A stretch of DNA of 64,000 bases, taken from contig JAXGGA010001040.1 of assembly GCA_038373865.1 (NCBI GenBank), forward strand, positions 1 through 64,000. Reading direction: 5' to 3'. Below, piece after piece: positions 46,678 through 56,894 of this stretch. Each line of letters opens with the position of its first letter. Within the stretch, counting starts at the first letter, position 1. This stretch comes from Uloborus plumipes (lineage: Eukaryota; Arthropoda; Arachnida; Araneae; Uloboridae). The notes under the pieces were generated by a model. It worked only from the letters and a program-made list of their open reading frames with translations, made no database searches and was not told where the DNA came from. The position numbers and the translations under genes are program-made.

Positions 46678-47583
46678 ATTATTGTTATGCATAATGAATA
46701 AATTGTAAATTTATTTGATTTGAATTCCTGAGTAAATTCATTCTCATTGACTTCAAATTTCATTTAGGCTTTAATGATATAAAGCTGGAAAGTTAATTAA
46801 AAAAGATATTTGTAAGCTTATTATCTCCGAAAAATTCTCAAATGCTGAATTCGGTACTATCTGTTTGATATTCGCAAGGGAATAAATTTCATAGTCGATA
46901 GCTTGTTTACAACTGTATTTTCTAATTTTTGATTGAGTAAATTTGTTAACAGTGGTAACCAAATATGTAACTAAAGCGGATTCAATAGAAAAATAATTTT
47001 TAGTGTTTTGTCACTTAAAAAATAGGGGAAAAATAGCAAAAATGTGCACCGATTACCAAAACTAATGTAACGTAATGTAATACGGTTGTACTTTTAGCAA
47101 AAATTTCAGAAGTTAAAATATTAAATTCGTTAATTAATGAAATTAACGGTCAGTAAGGTTGACGGACGGTATGACGACGGTCAGTAAGGTTGTCATTGCG
47201 ATACTTGTAATACAGTTGCAGATAGTAAATTTCAACAACTGCTCTAAATATTTCTTAAAAACTTAAATATATTTTAAAATCAGTTTTTATAGTAATTTAT
47301 CATTACACAAATATGATTAAAAGCCACATATTTTTGACCTGTTACACATCAGTCAGTATCTGGCTTAGCGTGTCCGAAATGTGTTATTTTTTTTTTATAC
47401 AAAAAGCTTGACAAAAAAAAAAAAAAAAGGATAAAAGAAAAAGAAAGCAAAAAAAAAAATCGATTTACATGAAATAATCATGCGGTTCCTTGAAAACACT
47501 ACAAATATATTTGTCCCCTCTCCCGCCCCCCCCCCAAACACACACAAATAAGAACCACTTGAATGTATGTATCTATATTTATA
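46678..47583. other. No gene recognised
   Basis: AT-rich. A short duplication of ACGGTCAGTAAGGTTG occurs near 47147 and 47178. A-rich and C-rich tracts run at 47411-47540. Confidence 0.45.
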
Positions 47584-48560
47584 TACACTGGTGTGCAAAA
47601 AATAAGGGAGAATTTGAAAAATCAGCTTACCAGCAGAAAAAAAAAAGCAGAATGGGCTGAAACACCCATCAGGGCATCGAATAGGTTCAGATGCATTTAC
47701 ACATACGAAAACATGCAGTTGGTTGAATATAGTGAAGGAGTGCTGTAGTGTGCGGGGTAGCATTGGCGATGTGAACTCGGAATCTCTGGGTGATCGATGG
47801 TACTTCTTTTATCAGTTTAAACAACGGCTAGTTTCTGCTTTAAAAGTGGAATGTCGCAACAATGGATCGCTTAGGAGGCATTTGGACTATTTTTGCGCAA
47901 GTTGAACCAATGGAAAATTTGACGATGGTCGAAGGGCAAAAAGTGTGACTGCGGAAACTGGCAAAGCTCCATAGCATCGTTTAATCATTTTGAAGAACAT
48001 TTCTAACTGTAAAAACAGCTGTCCGAAGGTTAGCCCAGGTAACACAAATAACCTTTAAACGTTTTATAAACGTTTTTAAGCGGTTGTTACAACGTTAATG
48101 ACCATTTTACAACCTTTAAAAAACGAAGTGTGCTACTTGGGTAGGCAATCTTCGTCCACAAGTAACCACGGCAGCTAACGGCCAATATATTGCTCTGCAA
48201 GTAAAATAGAAAATGCGGGAGAAATAGGTAAAACATGTACAACTTGTTATTGGATGACTAATATTGCGTCTTACCATTACCAATAGGATGCAAAGTGGTA
48301 AAATGTTTGTACGATGACCTATATGGTGCGCAATTTAAGAGTTTGCTCACCGGAGGTTTTTTATGTGGTACCAGAAACTCCAAAATTGGACATAAATTTC
48401 AAGGAGTCTGATACTCTTTCCGGATGAGGGTAGGCTTAGTCTGGGTTTCGCTTCTGGACTCACACATCTGGAGAGAGTTCGACACATGCAACCCACATTG
48501 AATGTAATCAAAAATTACCAGTTTTGAGGTCGCAGAGTTGTCGTTTCTTGGGACATCTTG
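47584..48560 (+). pseudogene. Heavily decayed Tc1 element
   Basis: A Tc1-style terminus TACACTGGTGTGCAAAAAATAA stands at 47584. Downstream, the plus strand shows transposase scraps: LGGIWTIFAQVEPMENLTMV (about 47870-47930), then VRRL...NLRPQVTTAANGQYIALQVK (about 48020-48208, split by a MITE). A degraded first catalytic motif follows, FPDEGRLSLGF, near 48418 (relatives: FSDESRFSL). The second Asp and the Glu were not found, nor was a right TIR. The order of scraps is that of a Tc1 gene, so the identification is fairly secure although the edges are not. Confidence 0.6.
48031..48144. mobile_element. 108-bp MITE inserted in the decayed Tc1
   Basis: The element (48034-48141) begins CCCAGGTAACACA and ends TGTGCTACTTGGG. 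TAG is duplicated on both sides. Removing it with one TAG rejoins the transposase reading (VRRLGNLRPQ) in frame, which fixes the insertion site. The 3-bp duplication is compatible with a PIF-like or similar element; class uncertain. Confidence 0.78.
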
Positions 48561-50596
48561 ATTGGTAGTCTTACAAACCTTTACATCTTCGAAAGAGAAT
48601 AAATCACCTTGACCCACTATAATAACGAGGTTTTTTATTCTTATGTGCGTCAGTTTTAGAGGTGCTTTGGATCTTCAGCTGATTTTCAGGGACAACAAAT
48701 CTTACCATGTTTCCCGGTTACTGTCAAAGGGCCGACGGAGAATGACAATACTAAACGAATAGATAGTTTTGGTAAGGTCTTAAGATCTAAATTCCATCGA
48801 GCATGTATGTAGCTTTCTTGTGGAATACATTTGACAGCAAGTAATTTATTGCCACTAACAACTCTAGGACTGCGATTGGCACAACAACAGAAATTGCCAG
48901 CAATTCATCACCACTCACTGACAACATCGCATTCAGCATCAGCAGACGACGTAAAAACTGCATGTAAAATGTGTCTTTCTGAATACGTTGCTATGTAAAT
49001 CTTTCGACATTCGGCCGTATTGTGCTCTATGCTACTTTTTCAATAAAGTTTACTTTTATACTTTGTATTTCGTTTTTTGGGAAGTGTTGGTTAGGTTATC
49101 CATGCTTTTGAGTCTTGGGGATCTTATGGTATTGTTTACAATGTTCTTTTGTACTACATTTTATCGGGAAAACCGTCTAGTTATTAATTTTTTCATGACC
49201 AATGTATATATGTGGGTGTGTTTGTTAAAAATAAATAATAAAAAACTGATACTGGTATAATTAAAACTGAAATTTTAACCATACATAAATAAAAATTCAT
49301 AACAATAACATTGAATAGTGTTTATCACTTTAAATTAAATGTAAAGTAGTTTGCATTAGAATAGTAAAAACCGAAATATATAAGTAAAAGAACACAACAC
49401 AATCGGTAAAATCGTCAAAAGAGGAATTACTTTTATTGTCCTGTTTGAAAGCTATTAACTCCTGGGAACTGAAAGAATGATAATGCTCCTTTATATAAAA
49501 AAGAATATACTGTTTCATTATTTTATTATTGTTCTCTATAATTATTTGTTAGACCTTCAATTAGTTTGGTTTGTATCACTTTGCTTTGAGTAACATTGCT
49601 TTTTTGTTTCTTGATATGTTTAGCAAGTGTAGTATAAAAATTCTAAACTAATTCTGATTTTCTCCTGGCTACTCAAATCATTTAACTATTGCGTTTATTT
49701 TTATTACCAATTCATGTTTTAATTTTGTGTTTTGCTTCTTACGGTTCAACTTATTTTTTCTAAAAATAAAATCAAAACAAATGAAACTAGTGTACGTTTT
49801 ATGAAAATCGATTAACTGTAAACAGATTTCATGAAATTTTGTAGCGATGAGAAATAAAAATAGTTCTAGAGCTATTTTTCGATTAGTTAAAATTAAGTTT
49901 TGAGCTTAGAACAATGATTACGGATATAATGTTTTTTCTAAGAAGTATTTTTTAAGTGAGATATTTTAATCAAATATAAAATTGCTAGAGACCGTGGAAA
50001 GGAAGAAGTGTCAAAAGACAATTTTGAATCGAAATTTTTATTGGATCTGCCTGTATTCAGACGCTTTTTTTTCCTTTTTTTCTTGCACTATTGATGAACT
50101 TCATATTTTCTCAATAAAAGAATGAATACGTGTTGGACAATAAACCAAAATATAATTTTTCCTTGTAATTTTTTTAAAAAAGATCGAAATTTAAGCAAAA
50201 AAAAAAAAAATAATAATAATAATTTTATAGTTCCCATCAAACATTCCATGTTTTAACTCAATATATTTAAAACTCCTTCTACTGTAAGTTGCTACATTAT
50301 TTACTTGTGTTTTGAACTAACAGTTTTATAACAGTTCTTACATTTAAAAAAAAGCCGTTTTATTTAAATTCAATTTTTAACTGAAAAAAAAGATCCCTCA
50401 AATTTTCTGGGTAAATACCAGTATATTTTTTTAATACCAACATAGATTTTGAATTATAGTTTAATTTCATCATACGAGTAAAAAACTTTTTAAGTTATGA
50501 GATCTGTCGTAAAAGAAAATCTCGAAAAATCACCTTTTTGAAAAAAAAAAAAAACACATTTTAATATTTCTTACATTAATATCGATGTTTAGATAA
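48561..50596. other. No gene recognised
   Basis: AT-rich, probably including the far part of the decayed Tc1 up to about 48960. A 90-codon plus-strand frame at 48988-49260 is rich in hydrophobic residues but matches nothing I recognise. Confidence 0.4.
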
Positions 50597-51172
50597 TTTT
50601 TTACACAAAACTTTTCCATGTTAGCAACTACTTATTTTTGTTGCTGTTGCTACTGATGCCAATCGAGTATCCAAGCCCAGGTAGATGTATCTACTCTATT
50701 TAAGGCAGAATTGGTATTGCTTCCGTTTTTACGAGCACCATTAAGGTGGAAGTCCGCTTTAGCTCAGCACACATGCCATAAGAACCACTGTTTTACACAA
50801 AAGTTTTCCATGTTAGCAGCTACTCATTTTTGTTGCTGTTGCTACTGATGCCAATCGAGTATCCAAGCCCAGGTAGATGTATCTACTCTATTTAATTCAG
50901 AATTGGTATTGCTTCCGTTTTTACGAGCACCATTAAGGTGAAAGTCCGATTTAGCTCAGCACACATGCCATAAGAACCACTTTTTTATACAAAACTTTTC
51001 CATGTTAGCTGCTACTCATTTTTGTTGCCGTTGCTACTGATGCCAATCGAGTATCCAAGCCCAGGTAGATGTATCTACTCTATTTCAGGCAGAATTGGTA
51101 TTGCTTCCGTTTTTACGAGCACCATTAAGGTGGAAGCCCGATTTCGCTCAACACACATACCATAAGAGCCGT
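50597..51172. repeat. Tandem triplication, 192-bp period
   Basis: Three units start near 50597, 50789 and 50981; GATGCCAATCGAGTATCC recurs at 50655, 50847 and 51039, exactly 192 bp apart. Each unit combines the tail part of the CCGGCCAC-family SINE with about 60 bp of its outer flank (CTTTTCCATGTTAGC...TTGTTGCTGTTGCTACT). Only the last unit continues into the SINE head. Confidence 0.92.
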
Positions 51173-51326
51173 TTATAGGGAAGGCAGTCATTCACAACAT
51201 ACATTCACGGAGAGAAAGGACAGGAACAGAAGAGAGAGAAAGTACACCCATGTCCGAGCCGGAATTCGAACCCGGGATCACGCCATCCGAGTAAGACTTC
51301 TCTGACCACTAGACAAAGTGGCCGGC
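50655..51326 (-). mobile_element. tRNA-derived SINE with triplicated tail
   Basis: The minus-strand head GCCGGCCACTTTGTCTAGTG continues GTCAGAGAAGTCTTACTCGG. The B-box GGTTCGAATTCC (plus-strand about 51261-51272) is intact, so this is the best-preserved head of the three copies. It could still recruit Pol III. The tail is triplicated (see 50597-51172). Confidence 0.82.
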
Positions 51327-52190
51327 GCTACACATTTTTTTGGCTACAGTTGTCAATTTCTTTTTTTATTTTTTCAGGTCTCTATAGTCTTTGGGGATTT
51401 TAAATTTATTTTTCGGTTCTTACGATATCGTTTCTGGTGTACTTAATTGGCAATAACTTTGTTTCTAATTATCATAGAAACTAAAATGAAACACTTTTTT
51501 CAAAGTCTATTTTTTTTTCATTTAATGAAATAAAACAAACGAACCAAATTTTCTGTAAAATGGACAATTTACGGCAAGCAAATTCTTTAAATAAATTCAT
51601 ATTCCTACTCACACATTTGGCACCTTTTACAAAGTTTTTCAGTTCACTTACTTTTCTTTATTTGCAAAGACCTATGGCCCCATGCTGTGTGCCAAGAAAA
51701 TAGTCAAATAAGCACTTCTCTTAATTACGTAAATGCAGTTTGAGGATTTTAAAATAACGCAAATACAACTGAAATCCCATTGTAATTACGATAAACTTGA
51801 AAAACTAGTCGACAATGCTTATAGAAAATAGTTAAAAACAATTATTTAATAGCTAATGGAACAAAATTAATTCCGATGTTGTATAAATAGTGTTTACTTA
51901 TGCGATTATTATTTTGTTTCAAGGATTTGTAATGTTTCGTACATAAAAAATAGTTTAGTACTTTAACAGGTTAAACTATACACTTAAAGAATATGCTAAG
52001 TGCATTAGATATAACTGTGTTTGATGCATAAAAAAAGAAAAAGAAAATACATTAGTGCAATTCCATTTTGATCAAAATATTAATTGTTGCAGAAAACGCC
52101 CTACAAAGACGCCAAAAATGTTAGATTTTTATGAAGAGCGTCAGCTGTACTTCCTTTGGAAGTTAAAATTTAAAAGTTTTACAAAAGCAA
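51327..52190. other. No gene recognised
   Basis: AT-rich spacer. Confidence 0.5.
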
Positions 52191-53856
52191 TCTACTTATA
52201 TTAAAAACCGAAATATCTTTCTATCTTTTTTTCTTTCTGTGTTTCTATCTATGTCATGCTTCTTTCTCCTGAACGCCAATGAAATGAAAGTCGAACCAGG
52301 TACCGATAGATTGGTAATTTTTCCGGCTTTATTAGTTTTAATTTATATAATAATTCGATTTTAATTAACGAAGATATTAATTAATAAGTTGTCAAATGCA
52401 AAGCGATTTGTCCTAAATGATTAAGTATAGTTTTTTTGAAAATGAGTTTATATGAAATCCACTAGCTGCCAGGGCAGCTAGATTAGCTTCCTGCGGCATG
52501 TTGATGCATAACGTCCCCCCTCTCTAACTTTTACCTGATTCTGAAGTTATATCATTTGATATAATTTAATGTTCATTTGATTTCTAGACATACCACGCAC
52601 GTGGCCCGGCGTTGCACGGGCACTTCGTGCCTTGAAAGTAGTGAGAAAAATTTCAAGAAACTACTCCCCGCCAAGGCGGCTCGCTAAGAGGCGCCTTCGC
52701 GCTTTTTCTTTTTTCCTGCATCAAAAAATCATTCTAATTATTGAGATGTTGCACGGGCACTTCGCGCCTTCAAGATGGTGAGGAAAGTTTCAGTAAGTTT
52801 AGCTCGCTCAAAGGAAAGAAGCAGACATACATAGTCAGTTTTTAATATAAGTAGATGGCTGCTCAACTAATTTATATTTCAGAAAACTACAAGTAGTTAG
52901 CGATAAAAGTACAACATACGTGACCCGCTAATGAGTTTCATATTTTATTTAGTTAAGCCTTCATTCAAAATTCTCATTATCATTGTTATTACTGTTTCAT
53001 AGCAATCACGTTTCGCAACAATGGATTTTATATTTAATCATTTAGGCCTAATCGGTTTAAATTTGACTACTTATTAATTGATATCTTCGTTAATTAAAAT
53101 CGTATAATTATATAAATTAAAACTAATGAAGCCTGAAAAATTACCTATCTATCGGTACCTAGTTCGACTTTCAGTTCATTGGCGTTCAGGAGAAAGAAGC
53201 GTGACATAGATAGATAGTTAGAAAGAAAGAACGATAGATAGCAAGATACTCAGTTTTTAATATAAGTAAATTGTTACAAAACGTGGTTGCTATGAAACAG
53301 TAATAACAATGATAATGAGAATTTTGAATGAAGGCTCAACTAAATTAAACATGAAACTCATTAGCGGGCCACGTACGTAGTACTTTTATCGCTAGCTACT
53401 TGCAATTTTTTGAAACATAAATTAGTTGAAAAGCCATCTACTTGTATTAAAAACTGAGTATCTATCTATGTCTGCTTCTTTAGCTTGAGCGAGATGAACT
53501 TGCTGGAACTTTCTTCACCATTTTGGCGACGCGAAGCATCTCAATAATTCGAATGCTTTTTTGATGCAGGAAAAAAGTGAAAGCTTGAAGCACCTTTTAA
53601 CAAGCCGCCTTGGCGGCGAGTAATTTGTTGGAACATTCTTTACTACTTTAAAGGCGCGAAGCGCCCGTGCAACGCCGGGCCACGCAGCTAGCTGCTTGGG
53701 GCATTATCGGGCCACGTACGTAGTGTGTCTTGAAATCTTATGAAAATTGAATTATATCAAATAATACAACATCGGAATGAGGTAAAAGTTGGATGGCGGG
53801 GGAACATTATGCATCAACATGCCGCAGGAAGCTAATCTAGCTGCCCTGGAAGCTAC
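52191..53856 (+). mobile_element. Helitron split by a sibling Helitron
   Basis: The 5' end TCTACTTATATTAAAAAC follows an A. The left part runs to ATATGAAATCCA (52461) and resumes at 53271 with TTGTTACAAAACGTGGTTGC. The join corresponds to the continuous sequence of the copy at 62322-63110 (read in reverse). The 3' end GCTGCCCTGGAAGCTAC precedes T and is a mutated form of GCTGCCCTGGCAGCTAG. A smaller Helitron-like module is embedded within the right part: TCTACTTGTATTAAAAACTG at 53434, with a CCCGTGCAACGCCGGG hairpin and CTAG near 53690. No Rep-helicase coding, so it is non-autonomous. Confidence 0.78.
52462..53270 (-). mobile_element. Helitron inserted in inverted orientation
   Basis: An 809-bp element. 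On the minus strand it starts near TTTACTTATATTAAAAACTG (canonical TC changed) and ends GGCAGCTAG before T. It lies between the A and T of the host sequence CCA/TTG, the Helitron target. It is colinear with 62322-63110 throughout. An internal palindromic module CCCGGCGTTGCACGGGC (about 52606-52622) resembles Helitron 3' hairpins. Confidence 0.8.
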
Positions 53857-54916
53857 TGTTTTATTAGTTTTTAACTCGGAGATGGACGTATCATATGTCT
53901 CACAACTGAGCTCTAATGTTCGACCGTGAATTGAGTTCAGCCTTATAGAGTCCGAACTTTAATGGCTGGAAAGTTTATTTTGAACTGAAGTGAACTGATT
54001 GAAAAATAAGTCAATGGAACGTAGACTATCGAAGTAGGAAGCGGTATGTGTTGCAAAAGATGAGTTGTAAATAGTTAAATAGTAATGATAATGTTATTTT
54101 GAAGTATTGCGTTCTGTGTTAAAAAAGTATTAACAAAAAAAAAAATACCCATAGCAAGTATAAAAAAGCGGATGCAAACTTCAAAAAGAAGCCGAAGAAC
54201 GGTAAGTTTTACAAAAAACAATTTGTCGAACATTATCTACAAAGTGCAATATGAGATACTTTAGTTACTGATTGAAAAACATTATTTGAATAGTTTTTTT
54301 CCAGAAATGTTTCAAAATTTAATTTCATTTTTAGATAGAAGTACAGTCTATTTTCTTCATAACGTTTTTCAAGGAAACAAGAAAATAACCTATTTGCAGT
54401 CTTTTTGGGTTGATTTTAACAGAAACTGATACGTCTATTACTGTATAATTGGCCATTAATAATTGAAGGGTTCGGGTGTAAATAGTGGTAACTAGCATTT
54501 TTGATTGTTTGAATCAAACATAGGACTTGTGAAAAGTTCGAGAAATTACTGCAATAAGTGTTTTGATTTAAAAGCAAAGTGAGTATATTAATTAAGTGCT
54601 GTGTGCAAACCGTGTAATATTTCTGTTTATATTCCCACATATCATTGCTTTCACCAAATAATTCGATTTTTTGAAATTTGTCAAATATCACTATTTATGC
54701 CCCAGCCATTCAATTGATTCAGAGGCGGCAAAAAATCCTTTTATGAATTAAAAGAGCTTTTATATACACGAAAACTCTATGTTAAAAATTTAACTGGTAT
54801 TCCATCTTCCTAAAATAATGGTAAAAGTCACCAACACAACCAATCATTTCCTAATTTCAATAGCACAGCAAGTAGGAAGGAAGAGAGGAGGGGGGGGGGG
54901 GTTTACCTGGTAAATT
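53857..54916. other. No gene recognised
   Basis: AT-rich spacer with a G run at about 54890-54901. Confidence 0.5.
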
Positions 54917-55059
54917 CCTACTTTAGGGTGCGAGTTTGGCATTTTTTTTCAGACTGGGCAAAATTAATAAAAGGTTACCAGAAAACCATAAATCTAAATT
55001 AGAAACTATAAATCTAATGGTTGCCAAATTTAGTAATTTATCGCCGGACCTTAAACTAG
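54917..55059. mobile_element. MITE (GGTCCGGCGA family), copy 2 (reverse)
   Basis: Begins CCTACTTTAGGGTGCGAG and ends TCGCCGGACCTTAAACTAG. AATT lies at both flanks. Reverse-oriented relative of 43161-43309. Confidence 0.65.
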
Positions 55060-55672
55060 AATTCATCCGTTTACCCTTCTAGAGTTTTTAGTTTTAACAT
55101 ATTTTTCCAATCTTAATACGGTATTTTACATATACATATGAAGCAGCCTTCTGCAACCTACGTGTGATGTAAACGCAAGATGGACTTGGGAGGGGGGGGA
55201 GTGTGATGCATACACTGTAGACTCTAACGGATAAGGCATTTCACACGGTAAAGTTGAGACTAAGCTTACTTCAAATTATGCACTAACTGTTATCAAAAAA
55301 TATTTTGATACTTATCAACCCATTTGCAACATACAGAAAAGTGAAGAATGCGTTCTTATCCCTCCCCCCCCCCCCCCAACGTACTTAAATTATGAGGACA
55401 TATCGCTGCTTGAAATGAACAACGGCATATCTGCAAAACACGACTTTTCAGGAGAGCGTTTCAAAGTTTTTGCAGTAAAACGGCATTTTGAAGTAAAATG
55501 GTATTAAGGGTAGGGGAGAGTGGTAATGAATGGAACATGGGTGATGAATGGGCCACTAACAAAATATGAAAAAGTATTTGCATGAATATTTTTTATGCCA
55601 CCAATAGATATAGCTATTTGTTCTACTAAACTCATCCAATTTTCATTCGTTTGCGCTGAGCCATTTTCAAAC

Positions 55673-56894
55673 TACACTGAAGTGACAAAAGTCATGGGAT
55701 AGCAATATGCAAATTTTCAGATGGCAGTAGCATCGCATAGAACAGGTATAAATGCGCAGTGCTTTTACAGAGCTTTCATTTCTGTTCAAGTTATTCATGT
55801 GGAGAGGTTTTAACGTGATGATGACCGCACGACGTGAATTAACAGACTTTGAACGCGGAATGTTAGTTGGAGCTAGACGCATGGGTCATGCCATTTCGGA
55901 AATCGTTAGAGAATTCAACATTCCCAGATCCACTGTGTCAAGAGTGTGCCGAGAGTATGAAATTTCAGGCATAACATCCCACCATGGACAGCGCAGTGGT
56001 CGATCGCCTGCACTTAAAGATCGAGACCGGCGACGTCTGCAAAGAGTCGTAAATTCTAACAGACAAGCAACACTGCGTCAAATCACCGTAGAAATCAATG
56101 TGGGACGTACAATGGACGTGTCTGCTAGAACTGTGCGGAGAAATTTGGATTTCTTGGGCTATTCCAGCAGAAGACCGACTCGAGTGCCTTTACTGACAGA
56201 ACGACATCGCTTGCAGCGACTCTCGTGGGCACGTGAGCATATCGGTTGGTCCCTAGATGAATGGAAAACCGTGGCCTGGTCCGATGAGTCACGATTTCAG
56301 CTGGTAAGAGCCGATGGTAGGGTTCGAGTGTGGCGCAGACCCCACGAAGCCATGGACCCAAACTGTCAGCAAGGCACTGTTCAAGCTGGTGGTGGCTCCG
56401 TAATGGTGTGGGCTGTTTTTTCATGGCATGGACTTGGTCCTCTAGTGCGACTGGACCGAACATTGACTGGAAATGCTTATGTGCAGCTACTTGGAGATCA
56501 CTTGCAGCCATTCATGGACTTCATGTACCCAAACAACGATGGGATTTTTATGGATGACAATGCGCCATGTCACCGGGCCACAACTGTTCGCAATTGGTTT
56601 GAAGAAAATTCTGGACAATTCCAACGAATGATTTGGCCACCTAGATCGCCCGACATGAATCCCATTGAGCATTTATGGGACACCATCGAGAGGTCTGTTC
56701 GTGCCCAAAATCCTGCCCCATCAACGCTTTCACAATTATGGACGTCTATCGAGACAGCATGGCTCAATATTCCTGCAGAAGACTTCCAACGACTTGTTGA
56801 GTCCATGCCACGTCGAGTTGTTGCACTTCGACGGGCAAAAGGAGGGCCGACACGATATTAAGAGGTATCCCATGACTTTTGTCACTTCAATGTA
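55673..56894 (+). mobile_element. Structurally intact Tc1-type element, inner layer
   Basis: 1218 bp between TA dinucleotides at 55673-55674 and 56893-56894. The TIR CACTGAAGTGACAAAAGTCA continues TGGGATA and is repeated at the right with a single C/T difference (CATTGAAGTG read inward). It has one uninterrupted transposase gene and compact ends of about 140 bp and 30 bp around it. All parts of an autonomous Tc1-type transposon appear to be present. Confidence 0.93.
55818..56861 (+). CDS. Tc1/mariner transposase, DD36E, apparently intact
   Basis: This cut-and-paste transposase would bind the element's own TIRs and move it into TA sites in the nucleus. I chose the ATG at 55818 (MMTARRELTDFERG, 347 residues) because this matches family N-termini. 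The frame is open from 55752, but those 22 extra residues look like leader. Residues 8-50 form the first helix-turn-helix (HAISEIVREFNIPRSTVSRV), and SGRSP at 60-64 stands where relatives have an AT-hook-like GRPR. Residues 80-145 form the second helix-turn-helix. The catalytic triad is D156 (AWSDESRF), D247 (FMDDNAPCH) and E284 (NPIEHLWD), with 36 residues between the last two. That is DD36E, not the DD34E of classical Tc1. The end AKGGPTRY is typical. No stop or frameshift was seen. Activity is inferred, not shown. Confidence 0.93.
   Translation: MMTARRELTDFERGMLVGARRMGHAISEIVREFNIPRSTVSRVCREYEISGITSHHGQRSGRSPALKDRDRRRLQRVVNSNRQATLRQITVEINVGRTMDVSARTVRRNLDFLGYSSRRPTRVPLLTERHRLQRLSWAREHIGWSLDEWKTVAWSDESRFQLVRADGRVRVWRRPHEAMDPNCQQGTVQAGGGSVMVWAVFSWHGLGPLVRLDRTLTGNAYVQLLGDHLQPFMDFMYPNNDGIFMDDNAPCHRATTVRNWFEENSGQFQRMIWPPRSPDMNPIEHLWDTIERSVRAQNPAPSTLSQLWTSIETAWLNIPAEDFQRLVESMPRRVVALRRAKGGPTRY

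Noticed and set aside
48988..49260. 90-codon hydrophobic frame
   Set aside because: Phe/Leu/Val-rich frames are expected in T-rich DNA; no domain or neighbour support.
51255..51326. Possible tRNA gene on the minus strand
   Set aside because: It is the head of a SINE family with two further copies (15190 and 36880) sharing the non-tRNA tail.
56125..56511. 128-codon minus-strand frame
   Set aside because: Antisense shadow of the intact Tc1 transposase.
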